Of a DNA stretch of 27,697 nucleotides, positions 7,856 through 14,871 are shown one piece after another. The number at the start of each line of letters is the position of its first letter. Position 1 is the stretch's first letter. The stretch lies in the NCBI GenBank assembly GCA_039180865.1, contig JBCDCZ010000022.1, positions 1-27,697 of the forward strand. The letters run 5' to 3'. Made by a program: the position numbers and the translations under genes. Source of the stretch: JBCDCU01 sp039180865 (lineage in GTDB: Bacteria > Pseudomonadota > Alphaproteobacteria > Rhizobiales > JACESI01). The notes beneath the pieces were generated by a model. The model searched no databases and was not told where the DNA came from. It saw only the letters and a list, made by a program, of their open reading frames with translations.

Positions 7856-8970
7856 TTCGCACCCCAATGATCAGGTTTGAAGATCGCGAAGCGGCCCATC
7901 AGGGTTTCGCTCAGGAGGATTGCAACGAAGACGAAGCCTTGCAGAACGAGGATGGTTGCGTCGGGAAGATCCATGCGCCGCTGGACGAGGCCGCTTGACG
8001 CTTCGAACCCGGCGAGAAGGATGGCGACCGGAATGATCGCCAGCATGTTTTGGCGGGCAAGAAACGCAATCAGGATCCCGGTAAATCCATAACCGGCGGC
8101 GAGTGATGCGTTTGCGGTGCCGTGAACCGCGGCAACCTCGATCATGCCGGCGAGACCCGCAAGGCCGCCGGCAAGCGCACAAAACCCGATCATCAAAAGC
8201 CCGACAGGCAGCCCTTGTACGCGCGCGGCCTTGATGTTTCCTCCAACGATCCGCGCAGCAAAACCCCAGGTCGTGCGCTCGATAAGGATCCATGCGAGGA
8301 GACATGCGATAACCCCAACGGCAAGACCCCAGTGAACATCAAAGCCGGGCATGTCGGTGATGCGGTAATGCGGTTCAAGGGGTGCGCTTGACGGCTTGTT
8401 GAGGCTGGCCGGATCGCGCAATGGCCCTTCGACCAGATGATTCATCAGGGCGATGGCTATGTAAGCCATGAGCAGGCTTGAAATCGTCTCGTTGACGCCG
8501 CGCTTCACCCGCATCGCTGCGATGGCGCCGATCCATGCTCCGCCAATCGCCATGCCGCAGAGTGCCATCATAGCAATTGCAATGGGTCCAGGAAGGCCGG
8601 GTACGAACATCGCGAAGGCGCCAGCCGCGACACCACCAAGAACGATTGCTCCTTCTCCGCCGATTACCACGAGGCCGAGTTTTGCCGGAATGGCAACGCA
8701 GAGGGCTGCGAACAGGAGTGGGGCTGTCCGCGACAGCGTGTTTTCCCAGGAAAAAGCGGTGCCGAAACCCGCTTTATAAACGAGCGAGAAGAACGTGATC
8801 GGGTCTTTGCCGAGACAGATCAGGAAGAAGGCGAAAGCCACGAGACCTGCGATCAGTGCGCCGAGGGGAATGAGAACAACCTCAGCTTTTCGCGCGAGCG
8901 TCGCAAGAGACCGCGACGCAGTACGGGATTTGGGAACGGGCGAGCCCTCCAGCGTGGTCTCAGCTTCCAT
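7852..8970 (-). CDS. BMP/nucleoside-type ABC transporter permease (YufP-like)
   Basis: The 372-residue membrane protein is the longer permease partner of the BMP-type importer. After a polar 28-residue N-terminus it shows repeated hydrophobic segments with family blocks: FGTAFSWENTLSRTAPLLFAAL, GLVVIGGEGAIVLGG, MRVKRGVNETISSLLMAYIA and AARVQGLPVGLLM, each shown here only in part of its context. The VNETISSLLM loop is the usual EAA-like contact with the ATPase in this family. The ATG at 8970 has GGAG about 12 nt upstream. The gene follows the binding protein by 33 nt and overlaps the next permease gene by 4 nt. Its role is import across the inner membrane. The substrate is inferred from the hydrolases in the same operon. 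Confidence 0.93.
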   Translation of the reverse strand: MEAETTLEGSPVPKSRTASRSLATLARKAEVVLIPLGALIAGLVAFAFFLICLGKDPITFFSLVYKAGFGTAFSWENTLSRTAPLLFAALCVAIPAKLGLVVIGGEGAIVLGGVAAGAFAMFVPGLPGPIAIAMMALCGMAIGGAWIGAIAAMRVKRGVNETISSLLMAYIAIALMNHLVEGPLRDPASLNKPSSAPLEPHYRITDMPGFDVHWGLAVGVIACLLAWILIERTTWGFAARIVGGNIKAARVQGLPVGLLMIGFCALAGGLAGLAGMIEVAAVHGTANASLAAGYGFTGILIAFLARQNMLAIIPVAILLAGFEASSGLVQRRMDLPDATILVLQGFVFVAILLSETLMGRFAIFKPDHWGAK

Positions 8971-9003
8971 CTGGGCGCTCCGGATGTGCGGTCATCTTCG
9001 GCT

Positions 9004-10128
9004 TCAGGACGTTGAGCCAATCACACCTTCGACAAGATAATCCATGCTTTCCAAAGCGATGTCGGTCTCGACGAAGGATTGCCCCGCCGTTGCGATCACA
9101 TTTCCTGCATTGTCGCTCATCGGCCCGTTGATAACCGCGTAGCCGCCTTTGATGATTTTTGCCTTTGTTGCCTCGAACTGGTTTCTTGCAGCATCGGAGA
9201 CAGCCGGTCCGAGCGCGCTCATCTTGATGAAGTCTTCGGCAAGGCCGCCACGGACGAAGTTGTCGATTATTCCACCTTCGAGCACGGTTTTCGCCATTGA
9301 CGTGTAGACATTCGCCCAGTTCCATTCCGCCCCGGTGAGGTATTTTTCCGGTGCAAGCGGGCTTTGATCTGCGTGGTAGCCACACACGAAGGCACCACGA
9401 CCCGCGGCGGTTTCCATCACTACTTTCGGTCCGTCCACGTGGCAGGTGATGACATCGATCCCCTGATCGGCAAGCGCGTTGGTTGCTTCGGCTTCTTTCA
9501 CCGCAAGGGACCACTCACCCGTAAAAATGACCTGACATGTGATTTCAGGATCGACCGACCGTGCACCGATCAGGAACGAATTGATGTTGAGCAGAACCTG
9601 CGGGATGGGTTTTGCCGCGACAAAACCGATCTTTTTCGACTTTGTGGTATGCCCAGCGACAATGCCGTTCAGATATTGGCCCATGCCGATATAACCGAAG
9701 TAGGACCCGACATTCTTTGGATGATCCTTCTCGTTCCAAAGACCACCGGCATGCTGGAAGCGAACGTTCTTATATTTCGGAGCAAGTTCGAGGATGTGCG
9801 GATTGAAATACCCGAAAGACGTCGGGAAAAGGAGCGTGGCGCCGTCGAACGCGATCATGCTCTCCATCGACTTTTGGACGTCTACCGTTTCCGGTACGTT
9901 CTCTTCCTCGACGACTGTGACCCCGTCCATCGACTTCAGAGCGGCAGCACCTTCAGCATGGGCCTGGTTATAACCGAAATCATCACGCGGCCCGACATAG
10001 ATGAACCCGACCGTCAGGCTCGCAGCCGCAGCACTGCTCATACCAAGACCCGTCAGAAGGCCGGTCCCGGCAAGGGCTGCCGAACCTTTCATGAATGTGC
10101 GGCGTGACGTCTTCGGATTGAAACCCAT
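9004..10128 (-). CDS. BMP-family (basic membrane protein) ABC substrate-binding protein, Tat signal
   Basis: The 374-residue protein has an N-terminal twin-arginine signal (SRRTFMKGSAALAGTGLL, cleavage near AAAASL), then the BMP-family opening TVGFIYVGPRDDFGYNQAHAEG. Further blocks are the conserved-type GATLLFPTSFGYF, GSYFGYIGMGQYLNGIVAGH, DVITCHVDGPKVV and GYHADQSPLAPEKYLTG. BMP-family proteins (TmpC, PnrA, Med) bind nucleosides and related small molecules for YufOPQ-type importers. The start at 10128 follows AGGGAAAAG. It is the first gene of the leftward operon and faces the LysR gene across about 210 nt of control DNA. I infer that it captures biuret, triuret or a related condensate, because the operon encodes their hydrolysis. 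Nothing in the sequence fixes the ligand. Confidence 0.95.
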   Translation of the reverse strand: MGFNPKTSRRTFMKGSAALAGTGLLTGLGMSSAAAASLTVGFIYVGPRDDFGYNQAHAEGAAALKSMDGVTVVEEENVPETVDVQKSMESMIAFDGATLLFPTSFGYFNPHILELAPKYKNVRFQHAGGLWNEKDHPKNVGSYFGYIGMGQYLNGIVAGHTTKSKKIGFVAAKPIPQVLLNINSFLIGARSVDPEITCQVIFTGEWSLAVKEAEATNALADQGIDVITCHVDGPKVVMETAAGRGAFVCGYHADQSPLAPEKYLTGAEWNWANVYTSMAKTVLEGGIIDNFVRGGLAEDFIKMSALGPAVSDAARNQFEATKAKIIKGGYAVINGPMSDNAGNVIATAGQSFVETDIALESMDYLVEGVIGSTS

Positions 10129-10181
10129 GGTCTTTTCCCTCTGTTGCGCGCCTTTATGAGCGGTCTTTCGGAGAAAATGAC

Positions 10182-10230
10182 GCTGGACGAAAGAGTGCGG
10201 ATAGGCGCTTGAAGCACCCCTTCGTCCAGC
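10182..10230. promoter_or_regulatory. Inverted repeat (10-bp arms) in the divergent control region
   Basis: GCTGGACGAA at 10182-10191 is the exact reverse complement of TTCGTCCAGC at 10221-10230, with 29 nt between. It lies 54-102 nt upstream of the BMP binding-protein start, so in leftward transcripts it could sit in the 5' leader as a long-loop hairpin, or it could be a pair of regulator sites. A smaller GCTT-G-AAGC hairpin lies inside the loop. No protein is known to bind it. Confidence 0.5.
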
Positions 10231-10246
10231 TTTTGCTCATGTGGCA

Positions 10247-10261
10247 GGGGCACGATGCCCC
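10247..10261. promoter_or_regulatory. Short perfect inverted repeat GGGGCA-CGA-TGCCCC
   Basis: Six-bp arms at 10247-10252 and 10256-10261 surround a 3-nt centre. It lies between the long inverted repeat and the LysR-type box, about 120 nt from the leftward gene and 75 nt from the LysR gene. It is either a small operator or a chance dyad in GC-rich DNA. Confidence 0.35.
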
Positions 10262-10302
10262 AGTGTGAGTGCACCTGTCTTCTGCTATCTTTTCACCAAT
10301 TC

Positions 10303-10319
10303 GCTGCAAAAAATGCAGC
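10303..10319. promoter_or_regulatory. LysR-type operator, GCTGCA-AAAAA-TGCAGC (copy 1)
   Basis: This is a perfect 6-5-6 dyad that also satisfies the T-N11-A rule for LysR-type regulators (T10305, A10317). It ends 18 nt before the chosen LysR start, a position fitting autoregulation, and about 175 nt from the divergent BMP operon. A near copy in the opposite orientation lies at 11316-11334. Confidence 0.65.
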
Positions 10320-10337
10320 ACTCAAATTAGGGATGAA

Positions 10338-11288
10338 ATGGCTGGGATGAGACATCTGACAACGCTGAAATATATCGATGCGGTCGCTCGTGCCGGATCC
10401 ATACGGGGTGCTGCCGAGGTTCTGTCGATCACATCGACCGCGCTTAACCGCCGTATTCTTGGAATGGAGGAAGAACTCGGGGTTCAGATTTTCGAGCGGC
10501 TACCCCGGGGGGTGAGGCTTTCGAGCGCGGGTGAGATCCTCATTCATCACATTCGAACGCAATTGTCCGAAATGGACCGGGTCCAATCGCAGATTGCGGA
10601 CCTTTCCGGCGTCCGGCGGGGTCACGTGTCGATTGCCTGCAGCCAAGCGCTTATCCCGTATTTTCTGCCGAAGCAAATAACCGCTTACCGGTGCGAGCAT
10701 ACAGGCGTCACCTTCGGCGTCCATGTACGCGATCGTGATGCTGCTGAGGTTGCTCTTATCGAACGCTCGGCCGATCTCGCTCTGGTTTTCGAGCCGATCC
10801 GCATGTCGGAGTTCCAGACAATTTTGACAATGCCGCAACCGATTCATGCTGTTTTGTCAAAAGATCATCCGCTCGCGGAAAAGGAGATCCTTCGTTTGAA
10901 GGAATGTCTGCTTTATCCGGTCGCCATGCCGACACGGGCCTATGGTGTGCGTCACCTCATTGAAATGGCTCTGCTCGATTCAGGCTTCCACTACGAGCCG
11001 GTGATTGAATCTGATAATTTCGAGTTTTTGCGAAATTATGCTCTGGCGGAAAATATCGTGTCGTTTCAATTGCCGATCGGTTTGCCGGACCCCGTTCTTG
11101 CCGATGGCGCCGCTCCAGGGCTTGTGACCCGTCCCGTGGATCCACGGGATGTTCAGGGCGGTAATATTTATTTCGGCCAATTGCGCGGGCGGACCTTGCC
11201 TGTTGCCGCGGCAAAATTCGCTGATCAGATTGTTAAAAGCCTGATTTCTCGGAACGCGACGATGAAATCCGAGATACCCGGATCGTAG
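10338..11288 (+). CDS. LysR-family transcriptional regulator
   Basis: The 316-residue protein has an N-terminal winged helix-turn-helix (about residues 5-63: LKYIDAVARAGSIRGAAEVL, then TALNRRILGMEEELGVQIFE and the typical RLPRGVRLSSAG). An effector-binding domain follows from about residue 90 (GHVSIACSQALIPYFLP). I chose the ATG at 10338, preceded by AGGGAT, over a GTG at 10269 whose extra 23 residues look non-coding and would cover the dyad at 10303-10319. It is transcribed divergently from the biuret operon and lies upstream of the nitrile-hydratase operon, so it probably controls one or both. The dyad just upstream of its own start and the similar site upstream of the plus-strand operon support this. 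The inducer is unknown. Confidence 0.94.
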   Translation: MAGMRHLTTLKYIDAVARAGSIRGAAEVLSITSTALNRRILGMEEELGVQIFERLPRGVRLSSAGEILIHHIRTQLSEMDRVQSQIADLSGVRRGHVSIACSQALIPYFLPKQITAYRCEHTGVTFGVHVRDRDAAEVALIERSADLALVFEPIRMSEFQTILTMPQPIHAVLSKDHPLAEKEILRLKECLLYPVAMPTRAYGVRHLIEMALLDSGFHYEPVIESDNFEFLRNYALAENIVSFQLPIGLPDPVLADGAAPGLVTRPVDPRDVQGGNIYFGQLRGRTLPVAAAKFADQIVKSLISRNATMKSEIPGS

Positions 11289-11315
11289 CGATCAACTCTT
11301 GTCAGTGAGTCTTTG

Positions 11316-11334
11316 CGGTGCACTTTTTGCAGCG
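11316..11334 (-). promoter_or_regulatory. LysR-type operator (copy 2) upstream of the transporter/nitrile hydratase operon
   Basis: Read on the minus strand the site is CGCTGCAAAAAGTGCACCG, identical to positions 10302-10320 (CGCTGCAAAAAATGCAGCA) at 16 of 19 bases with the same spacing. It lies about 140 nt before the permease start, a common distance for LysR activator sites. The 187 nt between the LysR stop and the permease otherwise holds only a GC-rich leader; a weak TTGCAG(N16)TAACAC promoter could start at 11327. Confidence 0.6.
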
Positions 11335-11475
11335 TAACGTATCGGAAATAACACTGGACATTAGCGCTGGTGAAATCTCTACTTTTCCTATCGCAACACT
11401 GTTTAGCCGAGCGCGCGGGACGCACCGCGGGCCGCAGGGACGTGCTTCTGGTTCGGAGGCGCGAAGGGTCGGTTT

Positions 11476-12279
11476 TTGAGTACAGAAACACAAACGGTTT
11501 CCAAAGCTCCAAAGGCAGTCGTCTCAAAGTTTCCCGACTGGATCGTCTACGTCGTTGGTCCTGCACTCCTGATCTTTGTCTGGTGGATCGCCTTTCAGTT
11601 CGAATTGGTCGACAAAAATCTTCTCCCATCCCCCGTCGCAACGATCTCCGATACGGCCGTCAACATAGTGACCGGCGACGTGATGGCCGATTTCTGGTTC
11701 ACGCTCTGGCGGGTTCTTCAGGCTTTTGCGATTGCAACTTTAATCGGTGTTCCGCTTGGCATCGTTCTTGGTGCGGATGATCGGATTTACCGCAGCCTGG
11801 AATTCATCGTCGATTTCTTCCGCTCGACGCCGGCAACGGCAATGTTTCCGCTGTTCCTGCTGCTTTTCGGGCTTGGAGACTTTTCAAAGATCGCGGTTGC
11901 CGCTTTCGCCGCACTTCTTGTGATCCTCTTTAACGTTGCCTATGGCGTGATGAACGCACGGCAGACCCGCATTCTCGCAGCGCGGTCGATGGGCGCGTCG
12001 CGCGGGCGCATCTTCTTCGACGTCATCTTCTTTGAAACGCTGCCGCAGACCTTCATCGGATTGCGCACCGCTGTCTCGTTGGCCCTCGTTGTCATTATCG
12101 TCGCGGAGATGTTTATCGGTGCGACTGATGGGCTCGGCCACAGGATTATCGACGCCCAGATCTCCTACAACCTCACCGACATGTACGGCTCGATCCTCGT
12201 CACCGGTGCCATGGGTTACGGCCTCAACGTTTTCTTCCTGTTGATCGAAAATCGTCTCGTTCACTGGTCGGGAAAATGA
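11476..12279 (+). CDS. ABC transporter permease, nitrate/sulfonate/taurine type
   Basis: The 267-residue membrane protein has about six hydrophobic segments and the binding-protein-dependent permease (EAA) loop around MNARQTRILAARSMGASRGR. The neighbouring blocks DFFRSTPATAMFPLFLLLFG and AEMFIGATDGLGHRI are typical of the SsuC/TauC/NrtB group. The start is unusual: TTG at 11476 with GAAGGG about 8 nt before it. The first in-frame ATG lies only at about residue 70, after the first membrane helix, so the TTG start is needed. It is the first gene of a plus-strand operon with its binding protein, its ATPase and the nitrile-hydratase-like genes. Members of this group import nitrate, taurine, sulfonates, cyanate, hydroxymethylpyrimidine precursors and similar small molecules; the substrate here is probably what the hydratase acts on. 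Confidence 0.93.
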   Translation: MSTETQTVSKAPKAVVSKFPDWIVYVVGPALLIFVWWIAFQFELVDKNLLPSPVATISDTAVNIVTGDVMADFWFTLWRVLQAFAIATLIGVPLGIVLGADDRIYRSLEFIVDFFRSTPATAMFPLFLLLFGLGDFSKIAVAAFAALLVILFNVAYGVMNARQTRILAARSMGASRGRIFFDVIFFETLPQTFIGLRTAVSLALVVIIVAEMFIGATDGLGHRIIDAQISYNLTDMYGSILVTGAMGYGLNVFFLLIENRLVHWSGK

Positions 12280-12313
12280 AACCTATCTGCAACCGCAACC
12301 GAAAGGTCCAAAG

Positions 12314-13306
12314 ATGATCAAGAGATCTCTTCTCACGGCAGGCTTTGCAGCCTTGCTCTCAACAGGTACGGCTCATGCAGCCTGCGAAAGCTTCGAAGAA
12401 GTGACGTCGGCGTGGCTCCCAATCATGCAGACCACCGCCTACTACGTGGCACATGAGGAAGGCCTGTTTGAGAAGGCATGCATCAAGATCAACTCGAACA
12501 AGATGCAGTCGCCGAACCACATTATTGACGCGCTTGTTGGCGGGCGCGCTGATTTCGGTCCTCCGGGAGCAGCTGCCGGCATCGCGATGATTGCCGAATC
12601 CAAGTTTCCCGGAACGTTTAAGGTTTTTGGCTTGCAGGGTGGCGGTATCGGGGTTGATCTCATCAATGACGGTCTGATCGTCAAGGAAGGAAGCGAGATT
12701 AAATCCTTCAAAGACTTGACTGGCAAGACGCTTGGCCATGTTCCCGGCATCCAATGGCGGACGATTTCCAAGCACCTTGTGCGCTCGGCGGGTCTCGACC
12801 CGGATAAAGACGTGACGCTGGTTGACCTTGCTGTTCCACAACAGGTTCCGGCCGTATTGGGTGGAAGCGTTGATGCGACGTTGTCGCTTGAACCTGTCGG
12901 TTCGATTGCAGCAGCCACAGACGGTGTGACGAGGGCGGTGATCAATCCGGTTGCAGCCGTCATATCGGATCCCTTCTATTCGGGCGCTGCAGTTCTGACG
13001 ACGAAGTTCATCAAAGAGCGCCCCGAGACTGCGAAGAAAATCGTTGAAATCATTGATGAAGCGACCAAACTCGCCAATGCCGACTTCGACAAATACAAGG
13101 CGATCATCCCGAAATATACGGCCATCCGCGAGACCCAGCTCGATCTTCTCGCCAAGCCTTATTTGCGCGGCTTCACAGATCTCAATGAAACGGACCTTAA
13201 CTCCTATCAGGCTTTCGTTGACGTCTTTGTCTCTGAGGGCGTGTTGACTGAACCGATGGATGTTCGCACGAAAATCCTCTCCCTGTCGGATTTTGACGCG
13301 AGCTAA
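12314..13306 (+). CDS. ABC transporter substrate-binding protein, NMT1/SsuA/TauA-like
   Basis: The 330-residue protein has a Sec signal peptide (MIKRSLLTAGFAALLSTGTA, cleavage probably after AHA) and a fold typical of the NMT1/SsuA group. Visible blocks are AYYVAHEEGLFEKACIKI, DALVGGRADFGPPGAAA, SFKDLTGKTLGHVPG and a PAVLGGSVDATLSLEP segment. The ATG at 12314 follows GAAAGG. The permease stop lies 34 nt upstream and the ATPase begins 33 nt downstream. It should deliver the operon's substrate to the permease. The ligand is unknown; nitriles, thiocyanate, cyanamide derivatives or sulfonates would all fit this family and position. A cysteine is the third or fourth residue after the likely cleavage site, without a lipobox. 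Confidence 0.92.
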   Translation: MIKRSLLTAGFAALLSTGTAHAACESFEEVTSAWLPIMQTTAYYVAHEEGLFEKACIKINSNKMQSPNHIIDALVGGRADFGPPGAAAGIAMIAESKFPGTFKVFGLQGGGIGVDLINDGLIVKEGSEIKSFKDLTGKTLGHVPGIQWRTISKHLVRSAGLDPDKDVTLVDLAVPQQVPAVLGGSVDATLSLEPVGSIAAATDGVTRAVINPVAAVISDPFYSGAAVLTTKFIKERPETAKKIVEIIDEATKLANADFDKYKAIIPKYTAIRETQLDLLAKPYLRGFTDLNETDLNSYQAFVDVFVSEGVLTEPMDVRTKILSLSDFDAS

Positions 13307-13339
13307 TCCCCGTTCCAAAGAAAGGCAGGACAGAAGATC

Positions 13340-14200
13340 ATGTCGACTGCAGCAACCCAGGCGATCGCCCTGGTTGATGGAAACACCAAAGACACTGAGG
13401 TCGCGTCAAGCGGCCTCAGCGATTCAAAGACCAAACGCGTCGGCTATCTCTCAATAAAGGGATTGTCGAAGGCGTTCAACGGAACGACTGTCTACGACCA
13501 ATTCGATCTCGAGCTTCCGCTTGGATCCTTTATCAGCGTGTTCGGGCCGAATGGCTGTGGGAAGAGTACGCTGATTAACATGATTTCCGGTCTGATGCCG
13601 ATGGATGCAGGTGACGTGCTCTATGACGGTCAAACGATCAAACAAACGCGCATCTCTTATGTCTTTCAGAATTATCGCGAAGCGCTCTTTCCATGGTTGA
13701 GAGCCATCGACAATATTCACTATCCTCTGAAGCTCATGGGGATGTCGAAGAGTGCCCGCAAAGAGAAAGTCGAGCAGCTCATTGAAGACTTCGGGATTGC
13801 CATCGATCTCAACGCCTATCCCTATACGCTGTCCGGGGGACAGCAACAGGCGGTCTCGATCCTGCGGGCACTCGTCCGCGATCCTGAGGTGCTTTTCCTT
13901 GATGAACCGTTTTCAGCGCTCGATTATGAGATGACGATGCTGATGCGTGAGAAACTGCAGGCGATCTTCGCCAAAACCGGTACGACGATGGTGCTTGTAT
14001 CGCACGATTTGGAAGAAGCTGTGCAAATGGCGGATAAGGTTCTGCTCCTCACCCGCCGTCCCGCCCGGATTGCGGAAATCGTCGAAAACAAGCTCAAACG
14101 GCCTCGTGATGCCGCAACTTTGGTTGATCCCGATTTCGTACAATTGCGCAGTAAGTGTCTTGAAATTTTTCAGCGTGAAGCCAATGCTGCGCCTCGCTGA
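13340..14200 (+). CDS. ABC transporter ATP-binding protein, SsuB/TauB-like
   Basis: The 286-residue ATPase has Walker A GPNGCGKST (residues 69-77), a Q-loop in YVFQNYREALFPWL, signature LSGGQQQAV, Walker B VLFLDEPFSALD and the switch histidine in LVSHDLEEAV. The LFPWL.....NIHYPL stretch and the LLLTRRPARI ending are features of the nitrate/sulfonate/taurine importers. About 35 polar residues precede the domain, longer than usual. The start ATG at 13340 follows AGGACAG. The stop at 14200 is 20 nt before the first hydratase gene, whose strong ribosome site AAAGGAGG lies in the gap. It should drive uptake for the operon. Confidence 0.95.
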   Translation: MSTAATQAIALVDGNTKDTEVASSGLSDSKTKRVGYLSIKGLSKAFNGTTVYDQFDLELPLGSFISVFGPNGCGKSTLINMISGLMPMDAGDVLYDGQTIKQTRISYVFQNYREALFPWLRAIDNIHYPLKLMGMSKSARKEKVEQLIEDFGIAIDLNAYPYTLSGGQQQAVSILRALVRDPEVLFLDEPFSALDYEMTMLMREKLQAIFAKTGTTMVLVSHDLEEAVQMADKVLLLTRRPARIAEIVENKLKRPRDAATLVDPDFVQLRSKCLEIFQREANAAPR

Positions 14201-14208
14201 TTGGTTCT

Positions 14209-14216
14209 AAAGGAGG
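14209..14216 (+). promoter_or_regulatory. Strong Shine-Dalgarno site AAAGGAGG
   Basis: This near-perfect ribosome binding site, 4 nt before the ATG at 14221, is the strongest I noticed in the window. It suggests that the hydratase genes are translated at a higher level than the transporter genes before them. Confidence 0.75.
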
Positions 14217-14220
14217 CGCA

Positions 14221-14553
14221 ATGCGCGGTTATCACGATATCGGTGGCGATCCTGCCGGTGAAGTTCCGAAAGAAGAACTCCCTTGGCTTTATTGGGAAAA
14301 GCAGACCGAGGCGATCCGCAATCTTCTAGGCGACGGCACGCGCCGGATCATTTCGCTTGATGAAATGCGGCGTGGCTTTGAGAGCTTCGGCGAAGAAAAG
14401 TACAAGAAGTACTCGTTTTATCGCAGGCGCCTGGAAGCGATGATCGACGTCCTCATTGAAAAGGACGTGATTGACAAGGAAGAGCTTGAAAAAGCGATCG
14501 CAGAAAAACGCGTTATCTGGGAAGCGGCTGCGAAATCCGACGAAGGTGCGTGA
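14221..14553 (+). CDS. Nitrile hydratase / thiocyanate hydrolase-type subunit: N-terminal half of beta
   Basis: The 110-residue protein begins MRGYHDIGGDP, matching the invariant HD(V/I)GG opening of nitrile hydratase beta subunits. It continues with a helical region: YWEKQTEAIRNLLGD, ISLDEMRRGFESF and YSFYRRRLEAMIDVLIEKDV. The last block aligns with the canonical SYYERW...LL.EKG segment, whose Arg contacts the oxidised cysteines of the alpha subunit. A complete beta subunit is about 220 residues; here only the N-terminal part is present and the C-terminal part is a separate gene 4 nt downstream. A split of this kind is known from thiocyanate hydrolase (ScnB/ScnA) and the three-subunit toyocamycin nitrile hydratase. 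The protein should act in the cytoplasm as part of a cobalt hydratase. Homologous small proteins also act as nitrile hydratase activators, but the HDIGG start favours a true subunit. Confidence 0.85.
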   Translation: MRGYHDIGGDPAGEVPKEELPWLYWEKQTEAIRNLLGDGTRRIISLDEMRRGFESFGEEKYKKYSFYRRRLEAMIDVLIEKDVIDKEELEKAIAEKRVIWEAAAKSDEGA

Positions 14554-14557
14554 GGTT

Positions 14558-14860
14558 ATGGCCCAGCGTTTCATGACGGGTGACCGGGTCCGCGTACTTG
14601 ATCTTGGAAAACCCGGCCACGTGAGGATCCCGTTTTACATTCGGCACAAGACCGGACATGTTGTCCATTATTGCGGGACTTATCTCAATCCGGAAGATCT
14701 TGCTATCGGCAAAACGAGCGGACCGGCAATTGACCTTTACCGTGTTGAGTTCCGGCAGCAGGACCTTTGGGAAAGCCCCGATCATCCGCCGCAGGATAAG
14801 CTGATCATTGAAATTTACGACCATTGGCTCGAACCCGCGAACGAACGGGAAACGGCTTAA
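14558..14860 (+). CDS. Nitrile hydratase / thiocyanate hydrolase-type subunit: C-terminal half of beta (SH3-like)
   Basis: This 100-residue protein is the SH3-like barrel normally fused at the C-terminus of nitrile hydratase beta. Visible motifs are FMTGDRVRVLDLGKPGHVRIPFYIRHKTG (in pieces: FMTGDRVRV, GHVRIPFYIRHKTG), then LYRVEFRQQDLW and a YDHWLEP ending. The GH.R.P.Y.R.K.G block carries the second Arg that normally contacts the metal claw. The ATG at 14558 is 4 nt after the stop of the previous gene; AAGG about 11 nt upstream or GAGG immediately upstream could serve it. The stop is 11 nt before the alpha gene. An insertion, HYCGTYLNPEDLAIG, replaces the loop of ordinary nitrile hydratases. 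From memory, an NPE-containing stretch is also seen in thiocyanate hydrolase alpha, but I cannot align them here. Confidence 0.88.
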   Translation: MAQRFMTGDRVRVLDLGKPGHVRIPFYIRHKTGHVVHYCGTYLNPEDLAIGKTSGPAIDLYRVEFRQQDLWESPDHPPQDKLIIEIYDHWLEPANERETA

Positions 14861-14871
14861 GGGAGACTGGA

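Noticed and set aside
9364..10107. A 247-codon plus-strand open frame opposite the BMP binding protein
   Set aside because: It is antisense to a strongly supported gene and has no motif or ribosome site.
12359..13318. A 319-codon minus-strand open frame opposite the NMT1-like binding protein
   Set aside because: It mirrors a gene with a signal peptide, ribosome site and operon context; its translation is rich in Arg, His and Cys without recognisable domains.
14221..14553. Frameshifted or broken single nitrile hydratase beta gene
   Set aside because: Each half has its own start codon and its own plausible ribosome site, the second begins 4 nt after a proper stop, and the same split exists in thiocyanate hydrolase, so two real subunits are more likely.
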